52,195 nt of DNA, from contig VXIS01000337.1 of NCBI GenBank assembly GCA_008704415.1, forward strand, positions 1 through 52,195, given 5' to 3'. The DNA is from Sphaerosporella brunnea (Eukaryota > Ascomycota > Pezizomycetes > Pezizales > Pyronemataceae). The position numbers were made by a program, and so were the translations under genes. Below, piece after piece: positions 41,658 through 52,195 of this stretch. The stretch's first letter is position 1. Every line of letters starts with the position of its first letter. Under the pieces are notes generated by a model. That model was not told the DNA's origin. It did not search any database and was given only the letters and a program-made list of their open reading frames with translations.

Positions 41658-42465
41658 GCTGGCAGCTTGAGAAGCGGTCGCCGGCGCCTGCCAATTTTTT
41701 TTCCACTCTATAACCTCCCAATGCCAGCAACCCCTCCCATCCGATGTTCAAAAGCGTCACCTACGGCCTTCCGCCCGTATTTTATTGCTCGTTGCAGTAT
41801 GTTTGGGTTGATCTGACCGAAAGAGATGAGGAAGTTTCGTGGAGCCATGGAAGAGGCCCCAGAATTGGTAAAAGCTCATGCCCTGCTTTCTTAAGCCTTC
41901 TGGTGAGGGGTAGAGATGCTTCTGGAACAAATATATTTTCTAGCTTGCCCGTTGTGAGCTGTTTGTTTGGGGCAGCTCGGGAATTAGCTGGCACACATCT
42001 TATTCCTCGTTTACAGTCTCCAGTATCGATCAGATTTATCATAATGACCACCACAAAGAGAAAGTTGAGCCAAAAGAGACAGCGGAAGTCTACAATGAAA
42101 GGGAAGGAAAGGAAAGTAATAATATAAAAGGAAAAGAAAAGAAAAGAAAAAACCCCGCGCGAGTTCACGGGATTGCAAATTTCCCCGTGGAATATCAGAA
42201 GCACAAGCCAAAGCCAATCCGACCGACCACCACGAAAACAAGCAATAAGTAACAAGCAGAGCAAATATTCAAGCAAACCAGTAACCAGTAAACCTACCCC
42301 TCACCCCCCCCAAACCCAGGACTCTCCAACACCTTAGAGAAAATGATCATATGAAACATGCAGAAAATACAAATGCAGACTATGTACCGTGCTCGCGGCG
42401 ACATAATTCTCGCGGCAAAGCTGATGACGAAGAAAGAAATGCAAAAAAGGTAGCACACGAGCTCA

Positions 42466-44638
42466 CTAAGCCCAGCCGTCTGATGAATTTTTCATCTTTC
42501 CCTTCGCCTGCGGTCGCGGTGCTCTTGACCATCTAGATTGTGTGGATCAGTAAATAGAACCATTATAGATAGACATGTGGAAATCTTACATCCGTATCGT
42601 CCGATCATCACCTGCTGACGCAAACATGTGCGTATTTGCCGGGTTCCACGAAACGCAATTGACTGTGCCGGTATGGCCGGAGAGCTTCTCAATAAGCTGG
42701 CCGTTCTGCTTGTGCCAGATGTAGATGTGTGAATCTGTGCATGTTAAAATCGTACTGCAGCACGGGTGTTGTGACGAACCTTCGCTGCCCGAGAGAACAA
42801 AATTCTCATCAGCGCCACCTATGCAACCCCTGATCACCCACTGGTCCTGCACCTGTCCGCTGTATCTCTGTATCACGCGTCCGGTCCCCAGATCGAGCAT
42901 TACAACTTCTCTCGCGGCCGTATTGACAATCGCATAACGCGAATCTTTGGTTGTTTGTACACCCGTCAGTCGACAGCCAAGGTTGTAGCTCTCCTGGTTT
43001 CTCCAATCGTAGAAATTGATAACGTGCAGCTCATCCTTTATGCATACGGTGACAATGTTTAACCCATCTGCGGTGATCTTCAGATCGTAGATTCGCGGTG
43101 ATGCGGCTTTGTGGAGCATCTCGCCGTTGAGGTCCCATTGTATCAAAAACTCATCCAGGCCTCCAGTGATGAAGCTCTGGCCGTCGGGAGCCCATGCTAC
43201 CGAAGAGACTGGTTCGGTGAACCCCGATAATGTTGCCAGACACCTCCCTTCCTACAAATCCCCGCAAAGCACTGATCAATATATGTTGCAATTCGGAAAT
43301 CTCGCTGAGGTCAATATCATACCGTTATGTCCCATAGTTTTGCCGTCTTATCTTGTGAACAACTGACAAGCCGGGTATCATCTGGCGACCATTCTACGTA
43401 TGTCACGTCCTTTGAGTGCTCTTCCAGCCGGTACAATAACTCGAAGTTCTGCAGTCAAGTCAGAACTCGGTTATCGGGTCACCACCACCTCTCAATCTCC
43501 ATACCTCTACATCCCAGATAATGATGGCCTTGTCTTTGCTAGCTGAAGCCATTTTCGTACCATCGTGCGAGTATTTGACGCAGTAGACCTCATCCGTATG
43601 GTCTGAGAGCAGGACCACCGTCATCAGCGGGAATTGGTTCCTGTCGCACATGTGGTCCGAGTAAAGTGACGGCGAGTTCGAGGTATTGTGGTAGAGACAG
43701 TTGGAAATCTGCGTTTGTTTAACCTGTTGCAGTAACGACGCGAGTCGGTGCTCCGGTATCATTATTGACGGGGAAATAAATTCTGAGCAATTGTTAGGAA
43801 CCATGCAGACACACTCAATGCGAAGAACTATTTCACGGACTTGAAAGCTCGGATAGCAGATGTTGGCGTGACGATCCCATTGCCCCATCCCAGGCTGCTT
43901 GCTGCTTTAGATCTTCCGCAGACAAGCACATCATCAAACTATACTATTAGCAGCCGTCGTAAAACCTAAGACGCAGCCAGCGTTTGGGTCTGCTGTGATT
44001 GCGTACCTCGAAAGAAAGTGTAGCCTATCAATATTGTGCTTTAGCGGCGTGAGCTCATTACGCAACACCTGCAACGCTTTCGACGAATTCCTGGCTTCCA
44101 AAAGCTCAAGGAACTTTTGTTGTCTGAGGTAAAACAACAATGCCTTGAGAAAGAAATTAGCAACTCTGACCTGTTTTGAGCGTCTGATCCTGCTCTGCGC
44201 TTGAAAGCTCACATTAATGTCGGCATCTTGGTGTATCTCCATCCCCTCCAGCAGCTTTTCGGCATTATCCCAGTCTCCCTTCAATATAGCGCGTCGAAAA
44301 CTTGAAACATAAGGGCTCTCAAGCGTGAATTTGCTCTCATCCTCTAGAGTATTCGCCGCTTTGTGATAACCCAGATCTACCAGCGCTTGAATCAAAATCC
44401 TGGTCACCTCCTCCCGATCATGGCCAAAGTAATCACTCCTCAGCACCTCATAGTCCATCCCCCCGGCCTCCAGCTTTCCAGTCGCACCATTCCTGACAGC
44501 AGAACCATTGCTGTATGTCTCCGATGCAGCCGACTTGAGCAGCGACGGAGATGCACCGTTGCTGCCAGCGAGTCCATTGAATCCGGGCGCATTTGAAGAC
44601 TGAGAGTTGGAAGTTACTCCATTGTTCTCAAGTCTCAT
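42466..44638 (-). CDS. GID7: GID7/WDR26-like CTLH-complex WD40 protein
   Basis: Subunit of the GID/CTLH ubiquitin ligase, which in yeast degrades gluconeogenic enzymes. Seven exons (minus): 44638-44007, 43938-43841, 43782-43505, 43448-43323, 43251-42780, 42734-42590, 42532-42466; introns 45-71 nt. The product is 605 residues from the first in-frame ATG. LisH at about 72-105 (HDREEVTRILIQALVDLGYH), CTLH at about 106-165, then WD repeats (DEVYCVKYSHDGTKMASASK, DVTYVEWSPDDTRLVSCSQD, TVNCVSWNPANTHMFASAGD) to the end RIWSRAP. The frame is open another 108 codons upstream without an ATG, with an FKRRRT basic patch, so the true start may lie in an unseen 5' exon. Confidence 0.88.
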
Positions 44639-46975
44639 TGTGGAGAGAGGATTGGAAAACGAGAAAGCTGGCGTGGCGGGGGATGGTCCTCCGGCGCTGT
44701 AGGCAGACGTTCGGCGGCGTTTAAACCTGTTGCTACTGTCCTGTGCTGAATTAGATCCGGGCGAGGACTGGGGGGCGGTGGCGATCGCGGGATTCGTGGG
44801 TACTCCTCGAGCTCTATGGGGGGTCTGTACCGCCGGCGGAGTTTCACTTTCGCTGGAGGACGCGATTTCGTCGTGGGGTCGTCTGGTTGCCAGGACGACT
44901 TTTGTAAGGGAAGACGGCTTTCGAGGAGTGTCAGCTGCTGCTCGTAGGCCCACACACCTCAAGACCGTGCCGAGTCGTGAGGTGGGAGTGGCAGCGACGT
45001 GGTTGACGGCTCCTAAGACGTGGAATTAAAGGGATCAGTGTTGGCGGGATCTGTAGCAGGCGTGTTCTGGCACCAGCAAGTTACTGAGGCTGGGTGTGAG
45101 TTTGCGGGAATAGATCTCGTGGTGGAGGAGTTTGGGGGGTTTTCAAAAATTCGTCCACAAGGGTATGCAAAAGATTACCACGTTCAGTCCGGCGGAGACG
45201 TTCGGCAGGGGAGCTAGGCGATAGATATGTAGATAGGTAATAGAGGCTCGGCCAGCAAATGGCGTAACTCAGAGGAAGCAGCGAGAGGCAACTTGAAAGC
45301 AGCTTTGTGCGGGCCAAGGAACAAGGCTGACTGTCTTTGTCTCGAAGGCAGGTAGCCAGAAGCTTCAAGGCCAGGAGATCAGGAGAGGACAGATTAAGGT
45401 CAGATGCGGGATTGCGGAGTTGTTCGAGAGGCTCCAACACACGCCGTATCGACGTGGGTAGATAGTAGTTGTGAGGTGAAAAGGAAGCTAAGCACGGAAC
45501 GGTTGGTGTGCACAGGGAAGAAAGCAGAAACGCGGTTGTCGACTGCGAGAGCCGCAACAATGGTGGGGCGGGGGAGAACGGGGGCGGAAACAAACAGCTC
45601 AAACAGGTCAAACAACAGAGGTCAGAAGAGTCACGGACGGCCGAGGTCGCGGGCGGGAAAGGGTACACAGGTCAAGTACATGCGTCTTGCTTAAGTGCTT
45701 AAGTGCTTAAGTATGGACGCGCATGTATGTATCTACAGTGGATATTTCGGTTGCGGGCTCGGAAGCTGTGCTGTAGCTTCAACAGGTAGCATATTTCTAT
45801 CTTCGAAGCTTCCCATAGCTTGAGCATCGTTCTCTTTCGAGGTTTAGTAAGATTTATAGCTATCGCAAACACCCCTTAACCATAACGACACACCTTACCG
45901 ATGAATGAGAATGAGTTGCTTGACGATTCGCCGTTGGTGCAATGCTCAAGTGGCGGTTATCCCTCCGGCTCTGTTTACTCAGAGTTGTCAACAAGCCGGT
46001 TGCTCGTGGGCTTTTAGGGCCGGTTGAGGCAACAAACTTGAACACAGTGAGTGATTTCCAATGAAGCGCATACAATAATCCGCCATACAATAATATTAAT
46101 TGTTCATATGATAACTCGCCGAAACAATTTCCACATCCTAGTGCTATGCCGCGAGAGGTCAAACAATGGCCTATTGTTCGATGAGCGGAGACTCAACCTG
46201 TCATCACATCCTGGTATATTTTCTCAGGAATGCGGGCAAATCTCAGTTCAAACGAACTTTTGGTGGATGTTCCACTCTATCTGTTTGCGATATTGAGAGG
46301 CGTTTGGCTCAAAAAGAGGAGCGTCCGAAAAGGCCATCACAGTCTATCTTTTCAAAGCTGTTAGTGGCCGCGTGCTGCCTAGTGAACCAGCAACCGTGGC
46401 TTCTAACTCCTGATTGGGTCTGTGCCGTTCGAAAGGGTAGTTGCGTGGTTGTTTGAGTGTTCGGCGATTTATGCTTTATTTGATTGTTCCGTTGATTTGG
46501 CTGGGGTGGAGGCGCTGGGTGCACCTGGAGTACCTTGCTGGTATAGAGTAGAGGATGCTCCCCATAGAAATTGACTTGGAACGGTATGTTTGTATTCTGT
46601 AAGTATGGATGGCAAGTATTTGGGGCTGGGGGTACAATTTAGGAAAGAAGCGATTTTACTGGGTCTATTGCACTTGAACAGCGGTTCATAACGCAGCGAG
46701 ATATGCAGCTGCCGGGAGGGTTTTTTTGCACGAGGAGTACCACAATGCATCCGAAGCTTTCAAAGAACATATTTAAGTAAGTACATACCTTGTATCTATG
46801 CATTCTATGCGCTACTCACCGCTGTCTATTGATAGTCCCATGGTGCTTTCTGCCCATAGTTCGAGGGCAGCGAACTACAACTCCTATTCTCGCTTTCAAG
46901 CTCAAAGCTCAAAGCGATTGGAAAACACCTCAGCCTCCTAGCTGGATGGAGCTTCTGTCGGAAGGCTTAACAGCT
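44639..46975. other. GID7 5' region and spacer to RIB4
   Basis: 44639-45020 is open in the GID7 frame and may be coding. 45020-45700 is pyrimidine-rich on the minus strand and looks like 5' leader. 45700-46975 holds no supported gene. Confidence 0.4.
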
Positions 46976-47822
46976 CTACCCAATGATACCCGCAGCCCAG
47001 AGTTTCCTCTTGGCTCCCATTTCAACAGCTGTGTTTGGATGTGATGAGTACACGAAATAATACGGTCGAGACGGAGCGTTTACCTGCAGAGCCCCAATCT
47101 TCACCATGATTGTGGCCATCTGGACTTAGTCCAGCACGCTTCTTTGCCTGGTCTTCGTTCAAGACAGTCTAATCACTCATCAGAACCGACCAGACTAGAC
47201 TAGCCCACAAGAACGGCTGCGCTCACCAACAGCCCGAAAATTACTGGCACACCAAAGTCCAACTGAATCCTCATGAGGCCCCTAGAGACCGATTCGGCGA
47301 TATGTTCAAAGTGGACGGTGTCTCCTTTGATCAACACGCCGATTGCAATGATAGAGTCGAAGGGCCCAGCACTCGCGGTCGAAGACGAGCCTCCAGGAAC
47401 CGGGGTTGTGCTACGGCCCAGTTCACCAAGTAAATCGCCAGATGGCGCAGAGAACGCCTGCACCTGGGACGCTGCAAATATCCTGAGCTGATTGTCAGAG
47501 TTTGTCCTGCCAGCGCCTGCCCAAAAAATGCATTCCAATAAGCGGCTTACCGCTGGCAAGCGACTGGGAGTTCCCAGCTACCTGGTACGCTTTGCATAAC
47601 AATGTTCGACTCCTTGACTCCACCCTCCAAGAGCTTCTTCTTTGCTCCCTCAACGAGGGGGATAATTAACGATGTATTCCATCGCGCGTGGACAATGGCG
47701 ACTCGCAGATCGGAACCTAAAATCATTGGTTACTGATCAGCACCCAAGAAATATGCCGCACGCTCGATTTCCGCACCATCCATGATCGCAGCCGCGCCCG
47801 GTCCTTTGACTCCCTCAAACAT
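46976..47822 (-). CDS. RIB4: 6,7-dimethyl-8-ribityllumazine synthase
   Basis: Penultimate enzyme of riboflavin synthesis: joins 5-amino-6-ribitylamino-uracil and dihydroxybutanone phosphate. Five exons (minus): 47822-47777, 47716-47551, 47482-47227, 47168-47084, 47028-46976; introns 55-68 nt. The product is 201 residues, normal for the fungal enzyme. The first intron takes a donor inside an open stretch (GATG/GTGCGG), which restores the conserved IMDGSDLRVAIVHARWN. Other motifs: SNIVMQSVPGSWELPVACQR, GPFDSIIAIGVLIKGDTVHF with the catalytic-site His in HFEHIAES, PVIFGLLTVLNEDQAKKRAG and HNHGEDWGSAAVEMG. A Ser/Gly-rich loop of about 35 residues (GDLLGELGRSTTPVPGGSSS) precedes GPFDS. Confidence 0.93.
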
Positions 47823-48323
47823 TGTATCTACTCGAAGGTGATTGATCCGGTGGTGGGAAGTTCTGATGTCCGATACGGAACGAGTCGTTAGTCTCTGAGG
47901 TGATGTGTTCGGTTGAGTCGAAATAGTTAAGGGATTGCAAGTCGTTTCTGTGAGTGTTAGAGGCAACGTCACAAGTGCGGGGCGGGTGCAAGATGCACGA
48001 TCGACGTCGACTTCTTGCAGCTCGCTATTTAGCGATCACTGCTAAGCGGCTGGATTTGAGTACATAAAGACTTACGCAGGTATCATATTTTTTTTTTTGG
48101 CGAGGGTTAGGGGATGGATAAAATCGCTGGGACTTGGGCTTCAGCTCGTAATCCCGGCCCTTCCATGGAAACGCGCTGCCTTTGATTGCCCTATAACTAA
48201 GCCGACCCGAACCCTGGATAGAGTACCTATTGAAAATCCCAATTTTGCAAACAGGCAAAAAAAGCAAAAAACACACGATAGCTTCCATGTAAGTAAGCTC
48301 GCATACATGGTACCAGTAATTCA
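47823..48323. other. RIB4 upstream region
   Basis: Short spacer between RIB4 and the 3' end of the AMP-binding gene, both on the minus strand. Nothing recognised. Confidence 0.5.
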
Positions 48324-50177
48324 TCAAGCATAGCTCAAGACTCCCTCCGGTTCCCACTTTCCAATAAACTGCAGGCTTGTCTCAGTCCCACCAGCTATTG
48401 GCAGTCCGGAAACCCAAACCTCCCCCCTTGGTCCCTCGGCATCATCCGCCTTGTACCCTTGAGAATCCCTCAACTTAATCTCAAGCCCCGGGGTGACCGA
48501 ACCAAAGTGCGCACAGTACCTAGGAATATTTTTTTTCCTATTGGGCAATTGCTCGGGGTACTGAACGCGGTAGTCGTAGACATTGCACTGGGTGACCGGC
48601 CCGGCCACTTTGTGGTGCTTGAGCCCGTACACAACCTTCGACTTGAAGAACACTCGGAGATCAGACAGGTCCAGTGAATTCAATGCCTGCGATTCCTCGT
48701 CGGCACCAGACTCTGCAACAAAGACCAGGCGCAGTTTACCACCGACATCTGGACGGATGTAGTCATTCACATTGGTCCAGAAGTTGCCCTTGGGGATTTG
48801 TCCCTGAACTGTGAGTGTGCGAGTCTGGAAAAAGTGGATCATGCCGTGCCACATCTCCATCATAGAGCCACGCGTTCGTAGCTGGATTTCAAGCAGAGAC
48901 TCAGGGGCAGCGCAGATTATGGTGGGCTTCGCGGCTTTGCAGGCCAGCTCGACGTTGGCGTGCTTTCCACCGATGGGGTTCAGAGCTACTGTGGAACCGG
49001 AAGACAGTGCAACATATGTATGGATACGCGTGTACAGATCGGAAAGAGTGTCGACGGGTACGAAGAGATCATTCTCGCTGTACTTCTCAGACTTCGGAAG
49101 CACAACAGTTTGGGCAGCGACTCCTGCAATGATATTCTACGTTTCACATCAGTGCCATGCAACTTCTTAAGGAGTTCGATTGAACAGACCCTGTGGCTGA
49201 ATTCGACGATATTGACCTTTCCGGCGATCTTAGGGCTGAAAATGACAACCGCTGGAGCGTTAAGATCGAGATCAAGGTCTGCAACAGGTTCAACCGCCTG
49301 GCTGACCACCTCTGCGTACTGGATACATCTAGTGGAACCGATAGGTTCGCTCCAGTCCATGTGCTGGGACGCCTCTTCAACAACCAAAACGATCTCCTTC
49401 AGACCAACACCTTTGAATTGGTCGACTGGTAGCTGTCCACCCTGCATGATCAAGACATCCGGCGAGGCACGTTTCAGAAAATCAACCACCTGCGGGTTTG
49501 ACGACTTCGGTTCGAACGGGAGAATGACAAGCTTCAGATCGTAGAACGCACAGGCTACCAGGAAATCAGACACGGAGTTACACGGAACGAACTGCCAATC
49601 ACTCACCAAAAGAGGCGACCAGATTCTCGGTGTCATTGGGGAGGTAGATAGCAATTGTTTTCGCGCCGAGCTGTTTGAGATGCGAACCGAGTGCGTGGAT
49701 CCTCTGAGTGAGGGTGTCTGTGCTGGCGGTTAGCTCCGGGACACCCGTGATAAGGCATTTGCAGCTCACTGATATCATGTTCCACCACAGTCGTGCCCCT
49801 CACAGTCAACAGCTTTCCCTTGCCCTTCTCAACTGCAAGCTTCCAGATGTCTCGAATATCGCCGCCGCGGGTAGTGTACTTCTGTGCGCTTGGAAGGCCA
49901 AGGCCAGTGACGAGAGGGTAGCCCGGCGGAGTGTGGAGCGACCGGTAGACGGCAGATTCCTTGGGGTTGCGAACACTGCACACAGTTAATCAGCCAAACG
50001 CGCTTGGACTGGCCTACAGGAAGAAAAGACTGACGGAGAGACGGTGGACTGTCTAAGTAGAGCGAATGGATGGATATCAGGATCCTTGGAGAACACAACA
50101 GGGAGCACAATGATACCGACGAGCAGAGCGATCAGAGTGTAGGAAACGACATCGAACTGGAGCTCGAGTGCATCCAT
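48324..50177 (-). CDS. AMP-binding ligase-like membrane protein
   Basis: Five exons (minus): 50177-50035, 49975-49770, 49717-49607, 49554-49190, 49136-48324; introns 52-59 nt. The product is 545 residues. An N-terminal hydrophobic segment (YTLIALLVGIIVLPVVF, residues about 13-29) should anchor it in a membrane. HPFALLRQSTVSPVRNPKES and the following GYPLVTGLGLP are typical of an ascomycete family annotated as AMP-dependent synthetase/long-chain acyl-CoA ligase-like. KTIAIYLPNDTENLVASFAC, SSGSTVALNPIGG and GVLIAGG-like C-terminal parts follow the fold. I do not see a canonical P-loop or the Lys-containing C-terminal motif, so activity and substrate are unknown. The intron at 49137-49189 uses acceptor CGTAG; the later TGCAG breaks the frame. 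Confidence 0.7.
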
Positions 50178-50403
50178 GGTTGCTGATGTTGCAAAGAAAC
50201 GTTCCTCACAGTAGTTTGAAGATGATGCTGTGGCCTCTGTGAACAACAGGGCAGTTGCTTACGCTGATCAGCCAGGGTTCCGTTGGCGCCGATCCGCGCC
50301 TGCGTCTACCGCGCTGACGCTGTGCGGCTAGCGAATGTGGTAGGCAAGGCTCTGCGTGAATCCCCTAATCTGTTTTCGTCGAGAGTCTGCTGGTCTGTAC
50401 TAG

Positions 50404-50661
50404 TACTAGGGTACAAGGGTAATTCGGGTGCCGTTACACCCATGCAAAGAGCACCCGACTTCTTTCCTCCATACAACCAAACAATGCCAAGACCTTTGTC
50501 GTTCACGAAGAAGTCAGTATTTTTTCTTCAAAACACTCAAAAAGGCTCTAGGGAGGCCTACAATGCCACCCCCAGCTTCACAAAGTTCTAGCAGCAATCG
50601 TAGTGGCGTTGCCAGTTGCTGTTTGTTCGGGGAGCACCCGACTTAACGCTGTACCCGAGTA
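50404..50661. mobile_element. 258-bp TA-flanked MITE, copy 2
   Basis: Same length as 10458-10715 with a few differences (for example ACACCCATG against ACACACATG). TA at 50404-50405 and 50660-50661. It lies 227 bp upstream of the AMP-binding gene start. Confidence 0.9.
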
Positions 50662-50674
50662 CATGATTGGACGC

Positions 50675-52000
50675 TATGGTGCGAGTCATCTAAAACCTGG
50701 ACCTTCGCTAGTTGGCGCGCACCACTTACTAAGTCGTTGGGGTCACATGTAGCGACTGCGCGACGCTGCGAATTGACGCTGCGAATTGACGTGAAAAGAG
50801 TCTCAATGTACTATTCATCCGCATCTAAAATCCCCATAGCACCTTCTCCCACTCTCCTGTGACTTTTATAAACACGATCTTTAAACTGCTCAGTTCCATA
50901 CCTTTCCCCATTGCGATATGCGTCCATAATGCGATCTACCCGGCGAAAAAACTTCCACACAATCTCATCAGTCACCACCTCTCGTCCAAGACACTTTGGA
51001 ACCATTTCGCGAAGTGCTGGCAGCGAATAGGAGCAGTGCTGAGGCGCATAGATCTTTGAACGACCCCAAACATACTCGATTGGGTTAAGCTCGGGCTGGT
51101 ATTTTGGTAGGAAAGCAACCAAATGACCGTGTTTTTTGATTGTCTCCTCTACACGACACTTTTGCGCACGAAAGTCGGGTTCCATGGCGAGGCGTCCGCG
51201 TGCGCAGCGATCGCAGCCCTGCAGGCAATCTGGGTCCAAGCGACTCGAGTCGAGTACGTCTTTGCACTGTATGAGCAACCCCTCATTCCATAAACCGCGT
51301 TCTTGCAGGATCATCTTCGCCCCTTTGGCTTGTCCATCAGGCAAGACCATCACCTGTTCGTGTCCAGTCCGGTAGTCTCTCCCTGGTCGCATTATCGCCT
51401 GCTTTCCGCCAGGGTACAGGTTGACGTTTCGCGCTCGCAAGGCATCATCTTTATAACTGCAGTGAAGCGTGGCGTTGTCGAAGATGAACAAGGCTTGACA
51501 ATCAGGAAACGCAAGGTTGAAGATTGGAATAGCAACCTCTTCAAGCTGCTTGATAAGAGCATCTGTGTTCCACCAGGTACCCTTTCCGCACTCCAAGACC
51601 AAAGCCGCGTGCAATGCATTCATCCGCAAACCGTCAGCTAAGCCGTATTTTGGTAGACGATCAGGATGCGTTCCTTCTGGGGCGCGTAGCCGTCCAGCGG
51701 GTGTGACAAAGTCAGATACGTTGATGCCTGCTCCCTCACCGTTCAGCCGCAGAGGATACCAATCTTCTGTAACCCAACCTTTCAACTGCCCATCGTTGGC
51801 ATGGTACGTTGACTCATCCTGATATGTCGGTACAATAGGACGCTCGCCTGTCTCGCAGCAGATGCCCTCTGGGGCGTGCGCCTGTAGGAGATCTGGTCGC
51901 TCGGGGTTGATGGAGAACTCAACCATTTTTGGTTTGAGTTCAGTCATCATCGGCAGGAATGTGTTGTCGCGATAGTCTACAACATCCTCGCGCTTGTCAC
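50675..52000 (-). mobile_element. TGGTGC-family DNA transposon, truncated at its transposase 5' side
   Basis: The end at 50675 reads TA, TGGTGCGAGTC, then AAACC, 3 bases, ACCTTCG, with the same spacing as both ends of the MITE at 13635-14300. The transposase gene lies 134 bp inside. The other end is missing: from about 51994 the sequence is that of a Ty3-like retroelement. Confidence 0.6.
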
Positions 52001-52007
52001 GGCGCAA
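50811..52007 (-). pseudogene. DDE (Tc1/mariner-IS630 type) transposase, 5'-truncated
   Basis: Open frame of 398 codons on the minus strand without an ATG at its start; the first Met is about residue 20. It matches the fungal transposase family with the DDE core: first Asp in YQDESTYHANDGQLKGW, second in ALFIFDNATLHCS, Glu in PKYQPELNPIEYVWG. Other family marks are VSDFVTPAGRL, NLYPGGKQAIMRPG, RGLWNEGLLIQCKD and the end YKSHRRV. In complete relatives the KREDVVDYRDNTFLP segment is preceded by a helix-turn-helix region; here that is lost at the junction with the retroelement, so it is probably inactive. The remaining frame has no stop, suggesting recent truncation. Confidence 0.8.
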
Positions 52008-52195
52008 GTTGGATGGAGTCTTCCGACTAAGCTACCGGCTTTTACTCTCAATGAAATCGGCTGGAACTCTCAGATCTAAGGCTTCAAAGGATGCTGATTC
52101 ATTTGCTGTTCTCAAATTTACCCCCCCGTTGATGGTTGTCACGTGGTGAGGTTCGGAAGTGGGGGTTGTTTGTGGTGTCGTGATGAGGCTCTGCA
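51994..52195 (+). mobile_element. Ty3-like element fragment (pol end, PPT, LTR start)
   Basis: Plus-strand match to the minus strand of about 688-865: TGTCACGGCGC, then SLPTKLPAFTLNEIGWNSQI, and the GGAAGTGGGGG purine tract followed by an LTR start near 52167 (TGTTTGTGG). It runs off the window. It has TGG where the left copy has TAG at 811-813. Confidence 0.75.

Larger units (their letters stand above)
40491..42465. other. Repeat-bearing region between QNS1 and GID7-like genes
   Basis: QNS1 upstream region, a LINE tail (40795-40850), the hAT-type MITE (41214-41657) and AT-rich sequence probably including the 3' UTR of the next minus-strand gene. No further gene was seen. Confidence 0.5.

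Noticed and set aside
45081..45668. Minus-strand open frame of 195 codons upstream of GID7
   Set aside because: Pyrimidine-rich leader-like sequence giving Ser/Leu/Pro runs; no ATG at its start and no domain.
38000..50200. Metabolic gene cluster (NAD, riboflavin, AMP-binding)
   Set aside because: The genes are housekeeping and separately spaced; no shared pathway or cluster-type enzymes.
1..52195. tRNA, 5S rRNA or CRISPR features
   Set aside because: I looked for TTCGAATC-like T-arms, fungal 5S landmarks and regularly spaced repeats and found none convincing. A tRNA scan would be decisive.

Overview
This window is nuclear DNA from a filamentous ascomycete fungus (most likely Pezizomycotina; I cannot place the class). 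Protein genes are split by short 45-75 nt GT/AG introns with CTAAC/CTGAC-like branch points, one intron is 278 nt, and the gene set is ascomycete housekeeping. Between the genes lie many transposon relics: Ty3-like, Ty1/copia, Tad-like LINE, MULE, hAT-type and several TA-flanked inverted-repeat families. Several old copies carry C-to-T (or G-to-A) changes that create stops, as expected from RIP-like mutation or methyl-C decay.

Left arm (1-5300) is repeat-only. A Ty3-like gag start enters from the left edge on the minus strand. Next comes a deleted minus-strand Ty3-like element (LTR, gag, protease, no RT or integrase) whose LTR is split by a 423-bp MITE. A decayed plus-strand MULE transposase follows.

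Gene block 1 (5310-15207): FGAM synthase (ade6, minus, 2 exons); a divergently oriented, unrecognised KEN-box protein (plus, 2 exons), with two MITEs between the two starts; then a Smr-domain protein (plus). Repeats fill 13508-14300.

Repeat block (15440-21100): a 431-bp inverted-repeat element, a MITE nested inside another MITE, two Tad-like LINE 3' fragments and a hAT-type MITE.

Gene block 2 (21151-28508): CDC16/Cut9-like APC/C subunit (plus, 3 exons), more MITEs, then a mitochondrial Mss116-like DEAD-box helicase (plus) with a DEGD motif II.

A complete, young Ty1/copia element occupies 28993-33856. It has identical 200-bp LTRs, GCCAT target duplications, a half-tRNA-iMet type primer site, a polypurine tract, and gag and pol in the same frame separated by one UGA. 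That UGA is followed by CGG and, 7 nt later, a perfect 10-bp stem-loop. This is the layout of a programmed stop-codon readthrough signal and is the most interesting observation in the window.

Gene block 3 (36862-50177): a small GPI-type Ser/Ala-rich wall protein (plus), then four minus-strand genes: glutamine-dependent NAD synthetase (QNS1, 6 exons), a GID7/WDR26-like WD40 protein (7 exons), lumazine synthase (RIB4, 5 exons) and an AMP-binding ligase-like membrane protein (5 exons). They serve purine, NAD and riboflavin metabolism and protein turnover; I see no pathway cluster. A hAT-type MITE and a LINE tail lie in the QNS1-GID7 gap.

Right end (50404-52195): a second copy of a 258-bp MITE, a 5'-truncated DDE transposase next to a terminus whose pattern matches a MITE at 13.6 kb, and a plus-strand piece of the same Ty3-like element seen in opposite orientation at the left end.
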